Assembly: GCA_016702415.1 (NCBI GenBank)
Contig: JADJEA010000026.1
Span: forward strand, 62,001-126,000
Source: Nostocoides sp.
Lineage (GTDB): Bacteria > Actinomycetota > Actinomycetes > Actinomycetales > Dermatophilaceae
Direction of reading: 5' to 3'
DNA length: 64,000 bases
Below the pieces are notes generated by a model that had not been told where the DNA came from, did not search any database, and saw nothing but the letters and a program-made list of their open reading frames with translations. Position 1 is the stretch's first letter. Each line of letters opens with the position of its first letter. Below are positions 1 through 8,358 of the stretch, piece after piece. Made by a program: the position numbers and the translations under genes.

Positions 1-86
1 GGACGCGCGCGGCCCCTGCCGCCGACGCGGGTGCTCAGCCGGCGGATGCGGCGAGTGCTGGGCGCCCTGACCCCGCCATGCCCGGC

Positions 87-1574
87 TCAGGCGCGCCGGC
101 GCAGCCGAGCGATCGTGTGGGGCAAGGCATTCGCGACGGCGAGCGCGCGTACGGGACCACCGGGGTTGGCGTCGTCGGCGGCGACGCCGTGCACGAGGGC
201 GGCCAGCGCGCCGGCGTGGTGCAGCGGCATACCGGAAGCGGCAAGGGTGCCGAGCAGTCCCGCGAGGACGTCACCGGCGCCCGCGGTCGCCAGCCAGGCC
301 GGGGCATCGCTCTGGCTGTATGCCGCCCCCTCCCCCGGCGCGACGACGAGCGTCGTCCCGCCCTTGAGCAGGACGACCGCCCCGGTGCGCTCCGCCAATT
401 CCCGGGCATGGGCCAGGGGGGCCGCGGTCACCGCTCTCCGGCTGACCTCCGGGACAGATCCGTTGTCCCGCAACCGAGTCAGCAGTCTTGCGGCCTCACC
501 GGCATGGGGGGTGAGGAGGGTCTCGCCCGGGCGCGGTCCCGTCAGGAGATCGAGGCCACCGGCGTCGAGGACGACCCGTGCGTCGGAGGCCAGGACGTCG
601 CGGGCCACGCCGATCTGCTCGGCAGCGCCCGGCGCGGCGGAGGTCGGGTCCAGTCCCGGGCCGACGACCCAGGCCTGCACCTGCCCCGCGCCGTGGACGG
701 CCTCGGGAACGGCGGCGCGGACCAAGGCGTGCGGCGCCGGGGTGCCGACGTAGCGGACCATCCCTGCCCCCGCGGCGACGGCGGCGGTGCACGCCAGGAC
801 GGCGGCCCCGGTGTATACCTCACCGCCGGCGATGATCCCGACGACCCCACGGGAGTACTTGTCGTCGACGGGGCCGGGGGCCGGCCACAGGTCGGCGACG
901 TCCGCGTGATCGAGGCGCCGCACCACGGCCGATGCGGCGGGGGCGGCGATCCCGATCTCGATGACGGTCAGCACCCCGCAGGCCGCCTCGGTCGGGGGGA
1001 GGAGGTGCACGGGCTTGGCCAGGGAGAAGGTGACCGTCTCGTCGGCCCAGACACCGCCGGGATCCGCCTTCTCCCCCATCGGATCCTGGCCGGAGGGAAG
1101 GTCGACCGCGATGACGTGGGCCCCGTCCGGGATCGCGGCCACCCACGGTTGGGCGAAGTCGGGCAGACCCGGCCGACCGCCGATGCCGACGATCCCGTCG
1201 AGGACGACGTCGGCGCGCTCGACCACCGCGCCGGCCGCATCGGCCGGGCTCTCGGGCCGGACCGGCTTGAGGACGACACCGGAGTCGATCGCCGCGGCCA
1301 GGGCCCCCCGGTGGACCTTGCCGTCGAGATAGACCGCCGCGCACTCGACTCCGTCGCGGGCGAGGGTGGCCGCGGCATACAGGGCATCACCGCCGTTGTT
1401 GCCCGGGCCGACCAAGGCGACCACCCGCCGCCCACTGGCGGCGCGCAACCGGGCTCGGGCGACCTCGACGAGTCCGGTGACGGCGCGGGCCATGAGTTCC
1501 CCCTCGGGGAGGCCGGCCATCGCAGCGGCTTCCGCGGCATACACATCGGTGCTGGCATAGGCGTCGATCATCAC
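87..1574 (-). CDS. nnr: Bifunctional NAD(P)HX epimerase / ADP-dependent NAD(P)HX dehydratase
   Basis: This 495-residue protein repairs hydrated NADH and NADPH: the N-terminal half epimerises NAD(P)HX and the C-terminal half dehydrates it at the cost of ADP. The YjeF_N domain covers about residues 1-215 and carries GPGNNGGD at 56-63. The ribokinase-fold domain covers about 225-495 and carries the conserved AGAGD motif at 431-435. The full two-domain length is normal. The GTG start shares bases with the acpS stop (GTGA), and an ATG directly follows, so the exact first codon is uncertain. It is the last visible gene of a glmS-acpS-nnr operon. In many actinomycetes alr follows, but the 86 bases left in the window do not show it. 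Confidence 0.93.
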   Translation of the reverse strand: MMIDAYASTDVYAAEAAAMAGLPEGELMARAVTGLVEVARARLRAASGRRVVALVGPGNNGGDALYAAATLARDGVECAAVYLDGKVHRGALAAAIDSGVVLKPVRPESPADAAGAVVERADVVLDGIVGIGGRPGLPDFAQPWVAAIPDGAHVIAVDLPSGQDPMGEKADPGGVWADETVTFSLAKPVHLLPPTEAACGVLTVIEIGIAAPAASAVVRRLDHADVADLWPAPGPVDDKYSRGVVGIIAGGEVYTGAAVLACTAAVAAGAGMVRYVGTPAPHALVRAAVPEAVHGAGQVQAWVVGPGLDPTSAAPGAAEQIGVARDVLASDARVVLDAGGLDLLTGPRPGETLLTPHAGEAARLLTRLRDNGSVPEVSRRAVTAAPLAHARELAERTGAVVLLKGGTTLVVAPGEGAAYSQSDAPAWLATAGAGDVLAGLLGTLAASGMPLHHAGALAALVHGVAADDANPGGPVRALAVANALPHTIARLRRRA

Positions 1575-1930
1575 GGATTCCGTTCGCAGACAACGACCGC
1601 CGAGGCGATCCCGGCGTCATGGGAGAGCGAGAGGTGGACGGCGGTGATCGCCAGTTCGGCGACCTTGGCCGCGACCGTCCCGGCATAGCGGAAGGCCGGA
1701 CGGCGATCCTCGTCGCGGACGACCTCGGCGTCCTGCCAGTCGAGGCCGACCGGGGCTCCGAGCGCCTTGGCGAAGGCCTCCTTGGCGGCGAAGCGGGCGG
1801 CCAGGGAGTTGATCGGGAGTTCCCGCTCGGCTGGGGTGAACAGCCGCTCCCGCAATCGTGGTGTCCGGGTGAGGGTTTCGCCGAACCGGCCGACATCGAC
1901 GACGTCGATCCCGACACCGACGATCATCAT
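1571..1930 (-). CDS. acpS: Holo-[acyl-carrier-protein] synthase
   Basis: AcpS transfers the 4'-phosphopantetheine arm of CoA to a serine of acyl carrier protein. The 119-residue length is typical of the small trimeric AcpS type. The N-terminal GIDVVDVGRF motif supplies the metal ligand Asp9, and the AAKEAFAKALG motif supplies Glu51. The C-terminal HLSLSHD segment is also conserved. Two in-frame ATGs stand in tandem at the start. The gene begins 4 nt after the glmS stop and overlaps nnr, so translation is probably coupled. Cell-wall amino sugar synthesis (glmS), ACP activation (acpS) and cofactor repair (nnr) are grouped this way in many actinobacteria. Confidence 0.95.
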   Translation of the reverse strand: MMIVGVGIDVVDVGRFGETLTRTPRLRERLFTPAERELPINSLAARFAAKEAFAKALGAPVGLDWQDAEVVRDEDRRPAFRYAGTVAAKVAELAITAVHLSLSHDAGIASAVVVCERNP

Positions 1931-1934
1931 GGCC

Positions 1935-3794
1935 TCACTCGACGGTGACGCTCTTGGCGAGATTACGCGGCTGGTCGACGTCGAGTCCCTTGGCCGTCGA
2001 CAGGTGCAACGCGAAGACCTGGAGGGGCACGACGGTCAGCAGCGGCTGGAGCAGGGGCGAGCTGTGCGGGACCCGGATGACCTCGTCGGCGAACGGGACG
2101 ACGTCCTCGTCGCCGTCCACGGCGATGACGAGGGTGCGCGCCCCGCGGGCGCGGATCTCCTGGATATTGGAGACGACCTTCTTGTGCAGATCGTGCGGTG
2201 AGTCCGGCGCCGGGACGACGATGAAGACCGGCTGGCCGGCGTCGATGAGGGCGATGGGGCCGTGCTTCAGCTCGCCGGCCGCGAAGCCCTCGGCGTGGAT
2301 ATACGCGAGTTCCTTGAGCTTCAGGGCCCCCTCCATCGCCACCGGGAACCCGACATTGCGGCCGAGGAAGAGGACCGACCGGGTGTCGGCCATGAACCGC
2401 GCGATCTCCTTGACACGATCCATCCGGCCGAGGAGGTCGGCGATCTTGTCGGGGATCTCGTGGAGTTCGTGCATGACCGCGGCGGCGTCGTCGGCGTAGG
2501 TCCCGCCCCGCAATTGCGCGAGATAGAGCCCGAGGATGTAGCACGCGGTGATCTGGGCGAGGAAGGCCTTGGTCGAGGCGACGGCGATCTCGGGACCGGC
2601 GTGGGTGTAGAGCACGGCGTCGGACTCCCGCGGGATCGTCGATCCGTGGGTGTTGCAGATCGACAGGGTGATCGCGCCGAGCTCGCGGGCGTGCTTGACC
2701 GCCATCAGGGTGTCCATCGTCTCGCCGGACTGGCTGATGGACACCACCAGGGTGCGCGCGCCGACGACGGGGTCGGCATACCGGAACTCGTGGGCGAGAG
2801 CGACTTCCACGGGGATCCGGGCCCAGTGCTCGATGGCGTACTTCGCGACCATCCCCGCGTATGCCGCGGTCCCGCACGCGACGACCGTGATCTTGTCGAC
2901 GGCCCGCAGTTGCTCCTCGCTGATGCGGACTTCGTCGAGGATGAGCCGGCCGGTCTCGTCGGTGCGGCCCAGCAGCGTGTCGGCGACGGCGTGGGGCTGC
3001 TCGTTGATCTCCTTCTCCATGAAGGTCGGGTAGCCGCCCTTCTCCGCTGCCGCGGCATCCCAGGTGACCTCGTAGTGGCGGCCCTCGGCGGGCTGGCCGT
3101 CGAAGCCGATCACGGCATACGAGTCGGGGGTGATCGTGACGATCTGGTCCTGACCGAGTTCGAGGGCGTGCCGGGTGTGGCCGATGAAGGCGGCGACGTC
3201 GGAGCCGAGGAAGTTCTCACCCTCGCCGAGACCGACGACGAGGGGACTATTGCGCCGGGCCCCGACGACGACTCCGGGCTGGTCGGCGTGGACGGCCAGG
3301 AGGGTGAAGGCGCCCTCGAGGCCCTGGACAGCCGCGCGCATCGCCTCAGTCAGATCGCCGGTGCGGTCGAACTCACGACCGACGATCTTGGCCGCCACCT
3401 CGGTGTCGGTCTCGGACTCGAACTGGGTGCCCTCGGTGAGCAGGTCGCGCTTGAGCGCATGGAAGTTCTCGATGATCCCGTTGTGGATCAACGCGAGCCG
3501 GCTGCCGGAACCACCGCGGTGCGGGTGGGCATTGGTGTCCGTCGGGCCGCCGTGGGTGGCCCAGCGGGTGTGGCCGATCGCGGTCCGGGAGGCTTGCAAG
3601 GGACGGGCATCCAGCGCCGCCCGGAGATTGGCGAGCTTTCCGGCGCGTTTCTCCAGGTCGACACCGGTCTCGGTGACCAGCGCGACACCGGCGGAGTCGT
3701 AGCCGCGGTATTCGAGCCGGGCCAGCCCTTCCATGACCACGTCGAGCGCCTTGCCGTCAGCGGTGGGGCCGACATAACCGACGATTCCACACAT
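1935..3794 (-). CDS. glmS: Glutamine-fructose-6-phosphate aminotransferase (isomerizing)
   Basis: GlmS makes glucosamine-6-phosphate from fructose-6-phosphate and glutamine, the first step to UDP-GlcNAc for peptidoglycan. The chosen start gives MCGIVGYVG, so Cys2 becomes the N-terminal nucleophile after Met removal; an upstream in-frame extension of about 108 residues is rejected for that reason. The class II glutaminase domain spans about 1-240 (HTRWATHG at 75-82). The sugar-isomerase half follows, with SQSGET at 354-359 in the first SIS domain. It ends in the conserved PRNLAKSVTVE. At 619 residues it is full length. No glmS ribozyme is visible. A TAGGCT box 7 nt before the ATG suggests a leaderless mRNA. 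Confidence 0.97.
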   Translation of the reverse strand: MCGIVGYVGPTADGKALDVVMEGLARLEYRGYDSAGVALVTETGVDLEKRAGKLANLRAALDARPLQASRTAIGHTRWATHGGPTDTNAHPHRGGSGSRLALIHNGIIENFHALKRDLLTEGTQFESETDTEVAAKIVGREFDRTGDLTEAMRAAVQGLEGAFTLLAVHADQPGVVVGARRNSPLVVGLGEGENFLGSDVAAFIGHTRHALELGQDQIVTITPDSYAVIGFDGQPAEGRHYEVTWDAAAAEKGGYPTFMEKEINEQPHAVADTLLGRTDETGRLILDEVRISEEQLRAVDKITVVACGTAAYAGMVAKYAIEHWARIPVEVALAHEFRYADPVVGARTLVVSISQSGETMDTLMAVKHARELGAITLSICNTHGSTIPRESDAVLYTHAGPEIAVASTKAFLAQITACYILGLYLAQLRGGTYADDAAAVMHELHEIPDKIADLLGRMDRVKEIARFMADTRSVLFLGRNVGFPVAMEGALKLKELAYIHAEGFAAGELKHGPIALIDAGQPVFIVVPAPDSPHDLHKKVVSNIQEIRARGARTLVIAVDGDEDVVPFADEVIRVPHSSPLLQPLLTVVPLQVFALHLSTAKGLDVDQPRNLAKSVTVE

Positions 3795-3801
3795 GGACGA
3801 C

Positions 3802-3807
3802 AGCCTA
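3802..3807 (-). promoter_or_regulatory. -10 box of a leaderless glmS promoter
   Basis: On the minus strand the hexamer TAGGCT fits the actinobacterial TANNNT -10 consensus and ends 7 nt before the glmS ATG. Transcription would start at or next to the start codon, and no ribosome-binding site is visible. The same arrangement recurs at ilvA, punA, deoC and other genes in this window. Confidence 0.5.
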
Positions 3808-3881
3808 AGTGCTGCACTCTCGGCGTCCGCGCACGTCGGGCCGCGTGCCCGCGCCCGGCCGAGCGAGCACGACGTGGGAGA

Positions 3882-4853
3882 ATGCCCACCGTGACGGCGA
3901 CAGCGAGGCCCGCGCCGACGCTGGCCTCCCCCTACGTCGAACTCACGCGCGCCGAGTGGGCGCACCTGAGGGACAACCATCCGATGACGCTCCAGCCGGA
4001 CGACGTCCACCGCCTGGCCGGGCTCGGCGAGCGGATCGACGTTGCCGAGGTCGAGGAGATCTATCTCCCGCTCTCGCGACTGCTGGCCCACTACGTCGGG
4101 GAGACGACGCGGCTGCACCAGATCACCGGGGAGTTCCTCGGGGACCCGCCGGCCAAGACCCCCTTCGTCATCGGAGTCGCCGGGTCGGTGGCGGTGGGCA
4201 AGTCGACGACCTCCCGCGTGCTGCGCGAGATGCTCCGCCGCTGGCCCGAATCACCCCGGGTCGATCTGATCACCACCGACGGGTTTCTCCTGCCCAATGC
4301 CGAGCTGGAGGCGCGTGAGCTGTTGCAGCGCAAGGGATTTCCCGAGTCCTACGACCGGGCCGCCCTGCTGCGCTTCCTCACGGAGGTCAAGTCCGGGGTG
4401 CCCGAGGTCGAGGCGCCGGTGTACTCGCACCTGACCTATGACATCGTCCCCGACGAATCGATCGTCATCAGCCACCCCGATGTCCTCATCGTCGAGGGCC
4501 TCAACGTCCTCCAAGTGCCCGCGCCGGACGCCGGCGGACGATCCAGCCTCGCGGTCAGCGACTTCTTCGATTTCTCGGTCTATGTCGATGCGAGCCTCGA
4601 CTACATCAGGCACTGGTATGTCGAACGCTTCCTCCGCCTCCGGGAGACCGCGTTCGCCCAGCCGGCGTCCTATTTCCGGCGGTATGCCGCCCTCTCCGAC
4701 GCCCAGGCCCGCGCCACCGCCCGCGACATCTGGGCCCGGATCAACGAGCCGAATCTCCTCCAGAACATCCAGCCGACCCGTGGGCGGGCCACCCTGGTCC
4801 TGACCAAGGGCGCCCACCACCGCGTCGAGCGGATCGGGCTGCGCAAACTCTGA
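3882..4853 (+). CDS. coaA: Pantothenate kinase, type I
   Basis: CoaA phosphorylates pantothenate with ATP in the committed step of coenzyme A synthesis. The P-loop GVAGSVAVGKST at residues 98-109 and the SPYVELTRAEW N-terminus are characteristic of the prokaryotic type I enzyme. The later segment with TTDGFLLPN and SYFRRYA also matches. Length is 323 residues from ATG 3882. A GTG at 3891 would give 320 residues and is better spaced from the GGGAG sequence, so the start is uncertain by 3 codons. It is transcribed divergently from glmS across 87 bp; coaA next to glmS is a frequent actinobacterial pairing. Confidence 0.95.
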   Translation: MPTVTATARPAPTLASPYVELTRAEWAHLRDNHPMTLQPDDVHRLAGLGERIDVAEVEEIYLPLSRLLAHYVGETTRLHQITGEFLGDPPAKTPFVIGVAGSVAVGKSTTSRVLREMLRRWPESPRVDLITTDGFLLPNAELEARELLQRKGFPESYDRAALLRFLTEVKSGVPEVEAPVYSHLTYDIVPDESIVISHPDVLIVEGLNVLQVPAPDAGGRSSLAVSDFFDFSVYVDASLDYIRHWYVERFLRLRETAFAQPASYFRRYAALSDAQARATARDIWARINEPNLLQNIQPTRGRATLVLTKGAHHRVERIGLRKL

Positions 4854-4962
4854 CCGTGCCCGGACCCGGGTTATGGGCTTTGCGTCTCGCCGAGCCTGCC
4901 CGGGCTTTAGTAGGCGGGGTTCAATAGCCGGGGCTCAGGTGGGCGGAGTTCACGGGGTGGAC

Positions 4963-5640
4963 TCAGTACCAGTGCGGGTAGCGGCTGTTCCAGGCACCCA
5001 GGGCGGCGCAGGGGCTGCCATATGCCGCCTTGATGTAGCCGAGGCCCCACTTGATCTGGGTGGTCGGGTTGGTCGCCCAGTCGCCGGCCACCGTGCCCAT
5101 CTTGCTCCCAGGCAACGCCTGGGGCAGCCCATAGGCACCCGAGGACGGGTTGGACGCGCGGTAGTTCCAACCGCTCTCCCCCGTCCAGAGTTGGTCGAGG
5201 CACTGCCACTGTCCCGCGCCGAAGCCGTATGCCGGGAGCAGCCCTTGCGCGACCTCCTTCGGGTGCCGCTGGGCATGAGCGAGCGCCTTCGCCTTGCGGG
5301 CGGCCGCCGCCTTCCGCGCCGCGGCCTTCTTCGCGGCGGCGACGCGCTTGCGCAGGTCGGCGCGCTGCGCGTTGCGGGAGGCCTGGACTTCGGCGCGGTC
5401 CGCGGCGAGGGCGAGTTGGCTCACCGCGGCAGCGGCGGTAGCGGCTGCGGGCGGAGTCGCCGCGGCGGTCACGGCCGCGGTCTCGGCGGCGTCGGAGGGG
5501 GCGATGCCGATCGCACCGAGCGCGACGGTCGCGGTGGCGGCGACCACGGCCGTCGCGAGGGCGTGCGGCCGGGTGAGCGTATGCCGCGCGGCCCGCGCCC
5601 GCGCGGAGGGCGCGGGCGAGCGCAAGGGCAGGGGGGACAT
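4963..5640 (-). CDS. Secreted lytic transglycosylase-like protein
   Basis: This 225-residue exported protein probably cleaves peptidoglycan glycan strands. A hydrophobic segment at about 27-47 acts as signal peptide or anchor. It is followed by an Ala/Lys/Arg-rich, probably helical linker (about 70-125). The C-terminal domain (about 135-225) has the SLT pattern WTGESGWNYRASNP, with candidate catalytic Glu155, then SGAYGLPQA and IKWGLGYI. This layout is common in actinobacterial cell-wall hydrolases of the transglycosylase/Rpf-like group. The start is supported by GAGGAG 8 nt upstream. It is convergent with coaA. No c-di-AMP riboswitch of the kind seen before rpf genes was recognised. Confidence 0.85.
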   Translation of the reverse strand: MSPLPLRSPAPSARARAARHTLTRPHALATAVVAATATVALGAIGIAPSDAAETAAVTAAATPPAAATAAAAVSQLALAADRAEVQASRNAQRADLRKRVAAAKKAAARKAAAARKAKALAHAQRHPKEVAQGLLPAYGFGAGQWQCLDQLWTGESGWNYRASNPSSGAYGLPQALPGSKMGTVAGDWATNPTTQIKWGLGYIKAAYGSPCAALGAWNSRYPHWY

Positions 5641-5711
5641 GGGGGGACTCCTCGATCGGGGGCCGGCCGCTGGTATGTCGCGATGCCGGGGACGCCGCGG
5701 CGGCGCGGCGG

Positions 5712-5730
5712 GGAGCCCGACTCGGGCTCC
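5712..5730. terminator. Perfect 9-bp-arm inverted repeat downstream of the PhoH gene
   Basis: GGAGCCCGA and its exact complement TCGGGCTCC are separated by a single base. The repeat sits 62 bp beyond the stop of the PIN-PhoH gene and upstream of the lytic transglycosylase start. No U-tract follows, so intrinsic termination is plausible but unproven. It could instead lie in the 5' leader of the downstream gene. Confidence 0.4.
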
Positions 5731-5744
5731 GTTATCGAATCGAG

Positions 5745-5774
5745 ATGTTACCCGCTCGTTGAATGAGCGATCAA
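5745..5774 (-). promoter_or_regulatory. Possible sigma-70-type promoter for the lytic transglycosylase gene
   Basis: On the minus strand TTGATC (5769-5774) and TAACAT (5745-5750) are separated by 18 bp. Each hexamer matches the consensus at 4 of 6 positions. The region is unusually AT-rich for this genome. A transcript from here would contain the inverted repeat at 5712-5730 in a leader of about 100 nt. Confidence 0.35.
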
Positions 5775-5791
5775 ATCGCGGCCGACCCGCG

Positions 5792-7165
5792 TCAGAGGTC
5801 GATGCCCTCGAGGAGGTCGGTGACCAGCGCCGCGATGGGGCTGCGCTCGGAGCGGGTCAGGGTGATGTGGGCGAAGAGAGGGTGGCCCTTGAGCGTCTCG
5901 ATCACGGCGGCGACGCCGTCGTGGCGGCCCACGCGGAGATTGTCGCGCTGGGCGACGTCGTGCGTGAGGACCACCCGGGAGTTCTGGCCGATCCGGGAGA
6001 GCACCGTCAGCAGGACGTTGCGCTCGAGAGACTGCGCCTCGTCGACGATGACGAAGGCGTCGTGGAGAGATCGCCCCCGGATATGCGTCAGCGGGAGGAC
6101 CTCGAGCATGCCGCGGTCGAGGACCTCCTCGACGACTTCGGTGCTGACGACGGCCGAGAGGGTGTCGAAGACCGCCTGACCCCAGGGGCCCATTTTCTCG
6201 GCCTCGGTGCCGGGCAGGTAGCCGAGCTCCTGGCCGCCCACGGCATACAGCGGGCGGAAGACGATGACCCGGCGGTGGGCCCGCCGCTCCATGACGGCCT
6301 CGAGCCCCGCGCACAGGGCCAGGGCGGACTTGCCGGTCCCGGCGCGACCGCCCATCGAGACGATGCCGACGTCGGGGTCGAGGAGGATGTCGAGCGCGAT
6401 GCGCTGCTCGGCGCTGCGGCCGTGGAGGCCGAACGCGTCCCGGTCGCCGCGCACGAGCCGCACCTGTTTGTCGGGGCCGACCCGCCCGAGCCCCGATCCG
6501 CGAGGGGAGAGCAGCCGCAAGCCGGTGTGGCAGGGCAACTCCGCGGCGGCGGGATTGTCGAGGCGTCCGGTGCGATAGAGCGTGTCGAGGTCCTCGGCGG
6601 TCACCTCGAGCTCGGCGAACCCGGTCCAACCGGACTCGACGGCCATCTCGTTGCGATATTCCTGCGCGTCCAACCCCACCGCGGACGCCTTGACCCGCAA
6701 GGGGAGATCCTTGCTGACGACGGTGACGATATTGCCGTCGAGGGCGAGATTCTTGGCGACGGCCAGGATGCGGGTGTCGTTGTCGCCCAACCGGAATCCG
6801 TCGGGCAGTGCGCCGGAGTCGGTGTGATTGAGCTCGACGCGGAGACTGCCGCCGTCGTCACCGATGAGCACCGGCGCATCGAGGCGGCCATGAACGACGC
6901 GCAGATCGTCGAGCAGGCGCAGCGCTGACCGAGCGAAGTAGCCAAGTTCGGGGTGATGCCGTTTGGCTTCGAGTTCGCTGATGACAACGACGGGGAGGAC
7001 GACCTCGTGCTCCTTGAACTTCAGGACGGCCCGGGGATCCGAGAGCAGGACGGAGGTGTCCACGACATACGTCCGCCGCCGCTCCCCGGACGGGGTCAGC
7101 CCCGCCGCGGACCTGGTCCGCGCCGACCGGCGCCGGGTGGTGGTGGAGCCGGTGGCCGTCGCCAT
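5792..7165 (-). CDS. PIN-domain / PhoH-family ATPase
   Basis: The 457-residue protein joins an N-terminal PIN nuclease fold to a PhoH-type ATPase, the PhoH2 arrangement linked in the literature to RNA unwinding and cleavage. The PIN domain starts at YVVDTSVLLSDP with Asp36 as a metal-ligand candidate. The P-loop GGRAGTGKS is at 272-280 and Walker B VIVDEAQ at 372-378, followed by SRVVLTHDVAQRDN. The chosen ATG is preceded by GTGAGGAG at good spacing; an upstream in-frame ATG would add 42 low-complexity residues. A cognate small antitoxin-like gene, as reported upstream of some phoH2 genes, is not visible. The substrate is unknown. Confidence 0.88.
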   Translation of the reverse strand: MATATGSTTTRRRSARTRSAAGLTPSGERRRTYVVDTSVLLSDPRAVLKFKEHEVVLPVVVISELEAKRHHPELGYFARSALRLLDDLRVVHGRLDAPVLIGDDGGSLRVELNHTDSGALPDGFRLGDNDTRILAVAKNLALDGNIVTVVSKDLPLRVKASAVGLDAQEYRNEMAVESGWTGFAELEVTAEDLDTLYRTGRLDNPAAAELPCHTGLRLLSPRGSGLGRVGPDKQVRLVRGDRDAFGLHGRSAEQRIALDILLDPDVGIVSMGGRAGTGKSALALCAGLEAVMERRAHRRVIVFRPLYAVGGQELGYLPGTEAEKMGPWGQAVFDTLSAVVSTEVVEEVLDRGMLEVLPLTHIRGRSLHDAFVIVDEAQSLERNVLLTVLSRIGQNSRVVLTHDVAQRDNLRVGRHDGVAAVIETLKGHPLFAHITLTRSERSPIAALVTDLLEGIDL

Positions 7166-7290
7166 GGGTGTTCTCCTCACGCCCCGGCCCGGTGCCGGTG
7201 CCTTGCGGGGGAAGGTACGGGGCGAAGGTGAACGCACAGCGGCATTCACGCGGCGTGTCGCGGTCGTTTGCGCCGGACGGTCGGTGGCCA

Positions 7291-7340
7291 CTCAGCCGCC
7301 GTAGCGGCGGTGGCGCTCAGCCGCCGTAGCGGCGGTGGCG
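7291..7340. repeat. Tandem 25-bp duplication of the uppS 3' end
   Basis: Two exact 25-bp copies abut at 7291-7315 and 7316-7340. The copy at 7316-7340 contains the last codons and stop of uppS; the other lies just downstream of that stop. Each copy includes an inverted repeat, CCGCCG-tag-CGGCGG, so the RNA could form two successive small hairpins. They may act in transcription termination. Confidence 0.85.
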
Positions 7341-8078
7341 GTCGGCATACGACCGCAAGGCACGCAGGAAATCGACCCGACGGAAATCGGGCCAATAGGC
7401 CTCGCAGAAGTAAAACTCGCTGTGGGCGCTCTGCCACAGCATGAATCCGGACAGGCGCTGCTCGCCCGAGGTCCGGATGACCAGATCGGGATCGGGCTGG
7501 CCGGAGGTGTAGAGGTGGGTGGCGATGTCGTCGGCGGTCAGGCTCGCAGCGACGTCGGCCAGCGACGCCCCCGCCCTCGCACGATCGGCCAGGAGGGCGC
7601 GGACGGCGTCGGTGATCTCCTGGCGCCCGCCGTACCCGACCGCGACATTGACCGTCATCCCGCTGACGAGGGCGGTCCGGGCGCCGCTGTCGCGCAGGCT
7701 GTCGGCGGTGCGTTGCGGAAGGAGATCGAGCGCCCCGACGGGATTGATCCGCCACCGACCGGTCGCGGCGAGGTCGGCGACCGCCGTCTCGATGATCTGC
7801 AGGAGCGGATCGAGTTCCAGCGGTGGCCGCGCGAGATTGTCGGTCGAGAGCAACCACAAGGTGACGACCTCGACGCCGAGGTCCTCGCACCATCCGAGGA
7901 AGGCGGCGATATTGTCCGCACCGGCCTGATGACCGGTCTTGGTGTCCTGGCCGCGCAGCCTGGCCCAGCGGCGGTTCCCGTCGAGCATGACCCCGACGTG
8001 GCGCGGGAGGCTGGACCGGTCGAGACTTCGGGCGAGACGGCGTTCGTATGCCGCGTAGACGACATCGCCGACGGACAC
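7317..8078 (-). CDS. uppS: Isoprenyl transferase (cis-polyprenyl diphosphate synthase)
   Basis: The enzyme condenses isopentenyl diphosphate units in cis to build the polyprenyl carrier used in cell-wall synthesis. The HVGVMLDGNRRWAR motif gives catalytic Asp33. The C-terminal RTSGEQRLSGFMLWQS and EFYFCE motifs complete the family signature. The GTG start at 8078 yields 253 residues, lies 10 bp after the preceding stop and follows GAGGG. A longer reading from ATG 8147 would overlap the upstream gene. Chain length (C50, C55 or shorter) cannot be told from the sequence. The last 9 codons form part of a 25-bp tandem duplication. Confidence 0.93.
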   Translation of the reverse strand: MSVGDVVYAAYERRLARSLDRSSLPRHVGVMLDGNRRWARLRGQDTKTGHQAGADNIAAFLGWCEDLGVEVVTLWLLSTDNLARPPLELDPLLQIIETAVADLAATGRWRINPVGALDLLPQRTADSLRDSGARTALVSGMTVNVAVGYGGRQEITDAVRALLADRARAGASLADVAASLTADDIATHLYTSGQPDPDLVIRTSGEQRLSGFMLWQSAHSEFYFCEAYWPDFRRVDFLRALRSYADRHRRYGG

Positions 8079-8088
8079 CGGCGAACCC

Positions 8089-8358
8089 TCAGCGGCGGTC
8101 GCGCGGACCGGATCCACCGGCCGGTGCGGGGCCGTCGCCGGACCCACCCGTGACGATGCGGCCCGCGCGCTCCACCTCGTCGTGCTCGTGGCGGTAGTTC
8201 ATCCGGCGCAGCCGGGCGGTCAGGTTGCGGACCAGGAGATAGACGGCGAGGGCGAGGACAAAGACGACGATGAAGCCCAGGAAGCCCGAGGAGTGCTCCT
8301 GGTTGTCGACGGCGGCCGGGAGGGCGCGCAGGGCGGCATACGGCACGGTGTCGATCAT
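8089..8358 (-). CDS. Small single-pass membrane protein
   Basis: An 89-residue protein of unknown function. One strongly hydrophobic segment at about residues 27-44 (FLGFIVVFVLALAVYLLV) is followed by a basic, charged tail rich in Arg, Gly and Pro. The orientation is probably N-out with the tail in the cytoplasm, by the positive-inside rule. Its ATG overlaps the mca stop (ATGA) and uppS follows 10 bp later, so the three genes are translationally linked. I know small membrane proteins in this position in related genomes but no assigned role. Confidence 0.8.
   Translation of the reverse strand: MIDTVPYAALRALPAAVDNQEHSSGFLGFIVVFVLALAVYLLVRNLTARLRRMNYRHEHDEVERAGRIVTGGSGDGPAPAGGSGPRDRR

Noticed and set aside
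78..1688. Long plus-strand open frame of 536 codons over nnr/acpS
   Set aside because: It is antisense to two well-recognised genes and reads Gly/Asp/Arg-rich sequence without any family motif; such shadows are expected at this GC content.
5641..5791. c-di-AMP (ydaO) riboswitch before the lytic transglycosylase gene
   Set aside because: Such elements precede rpf genes in many actinobacteria, but the conserved paired segments are not visible in this 150-bp leader.
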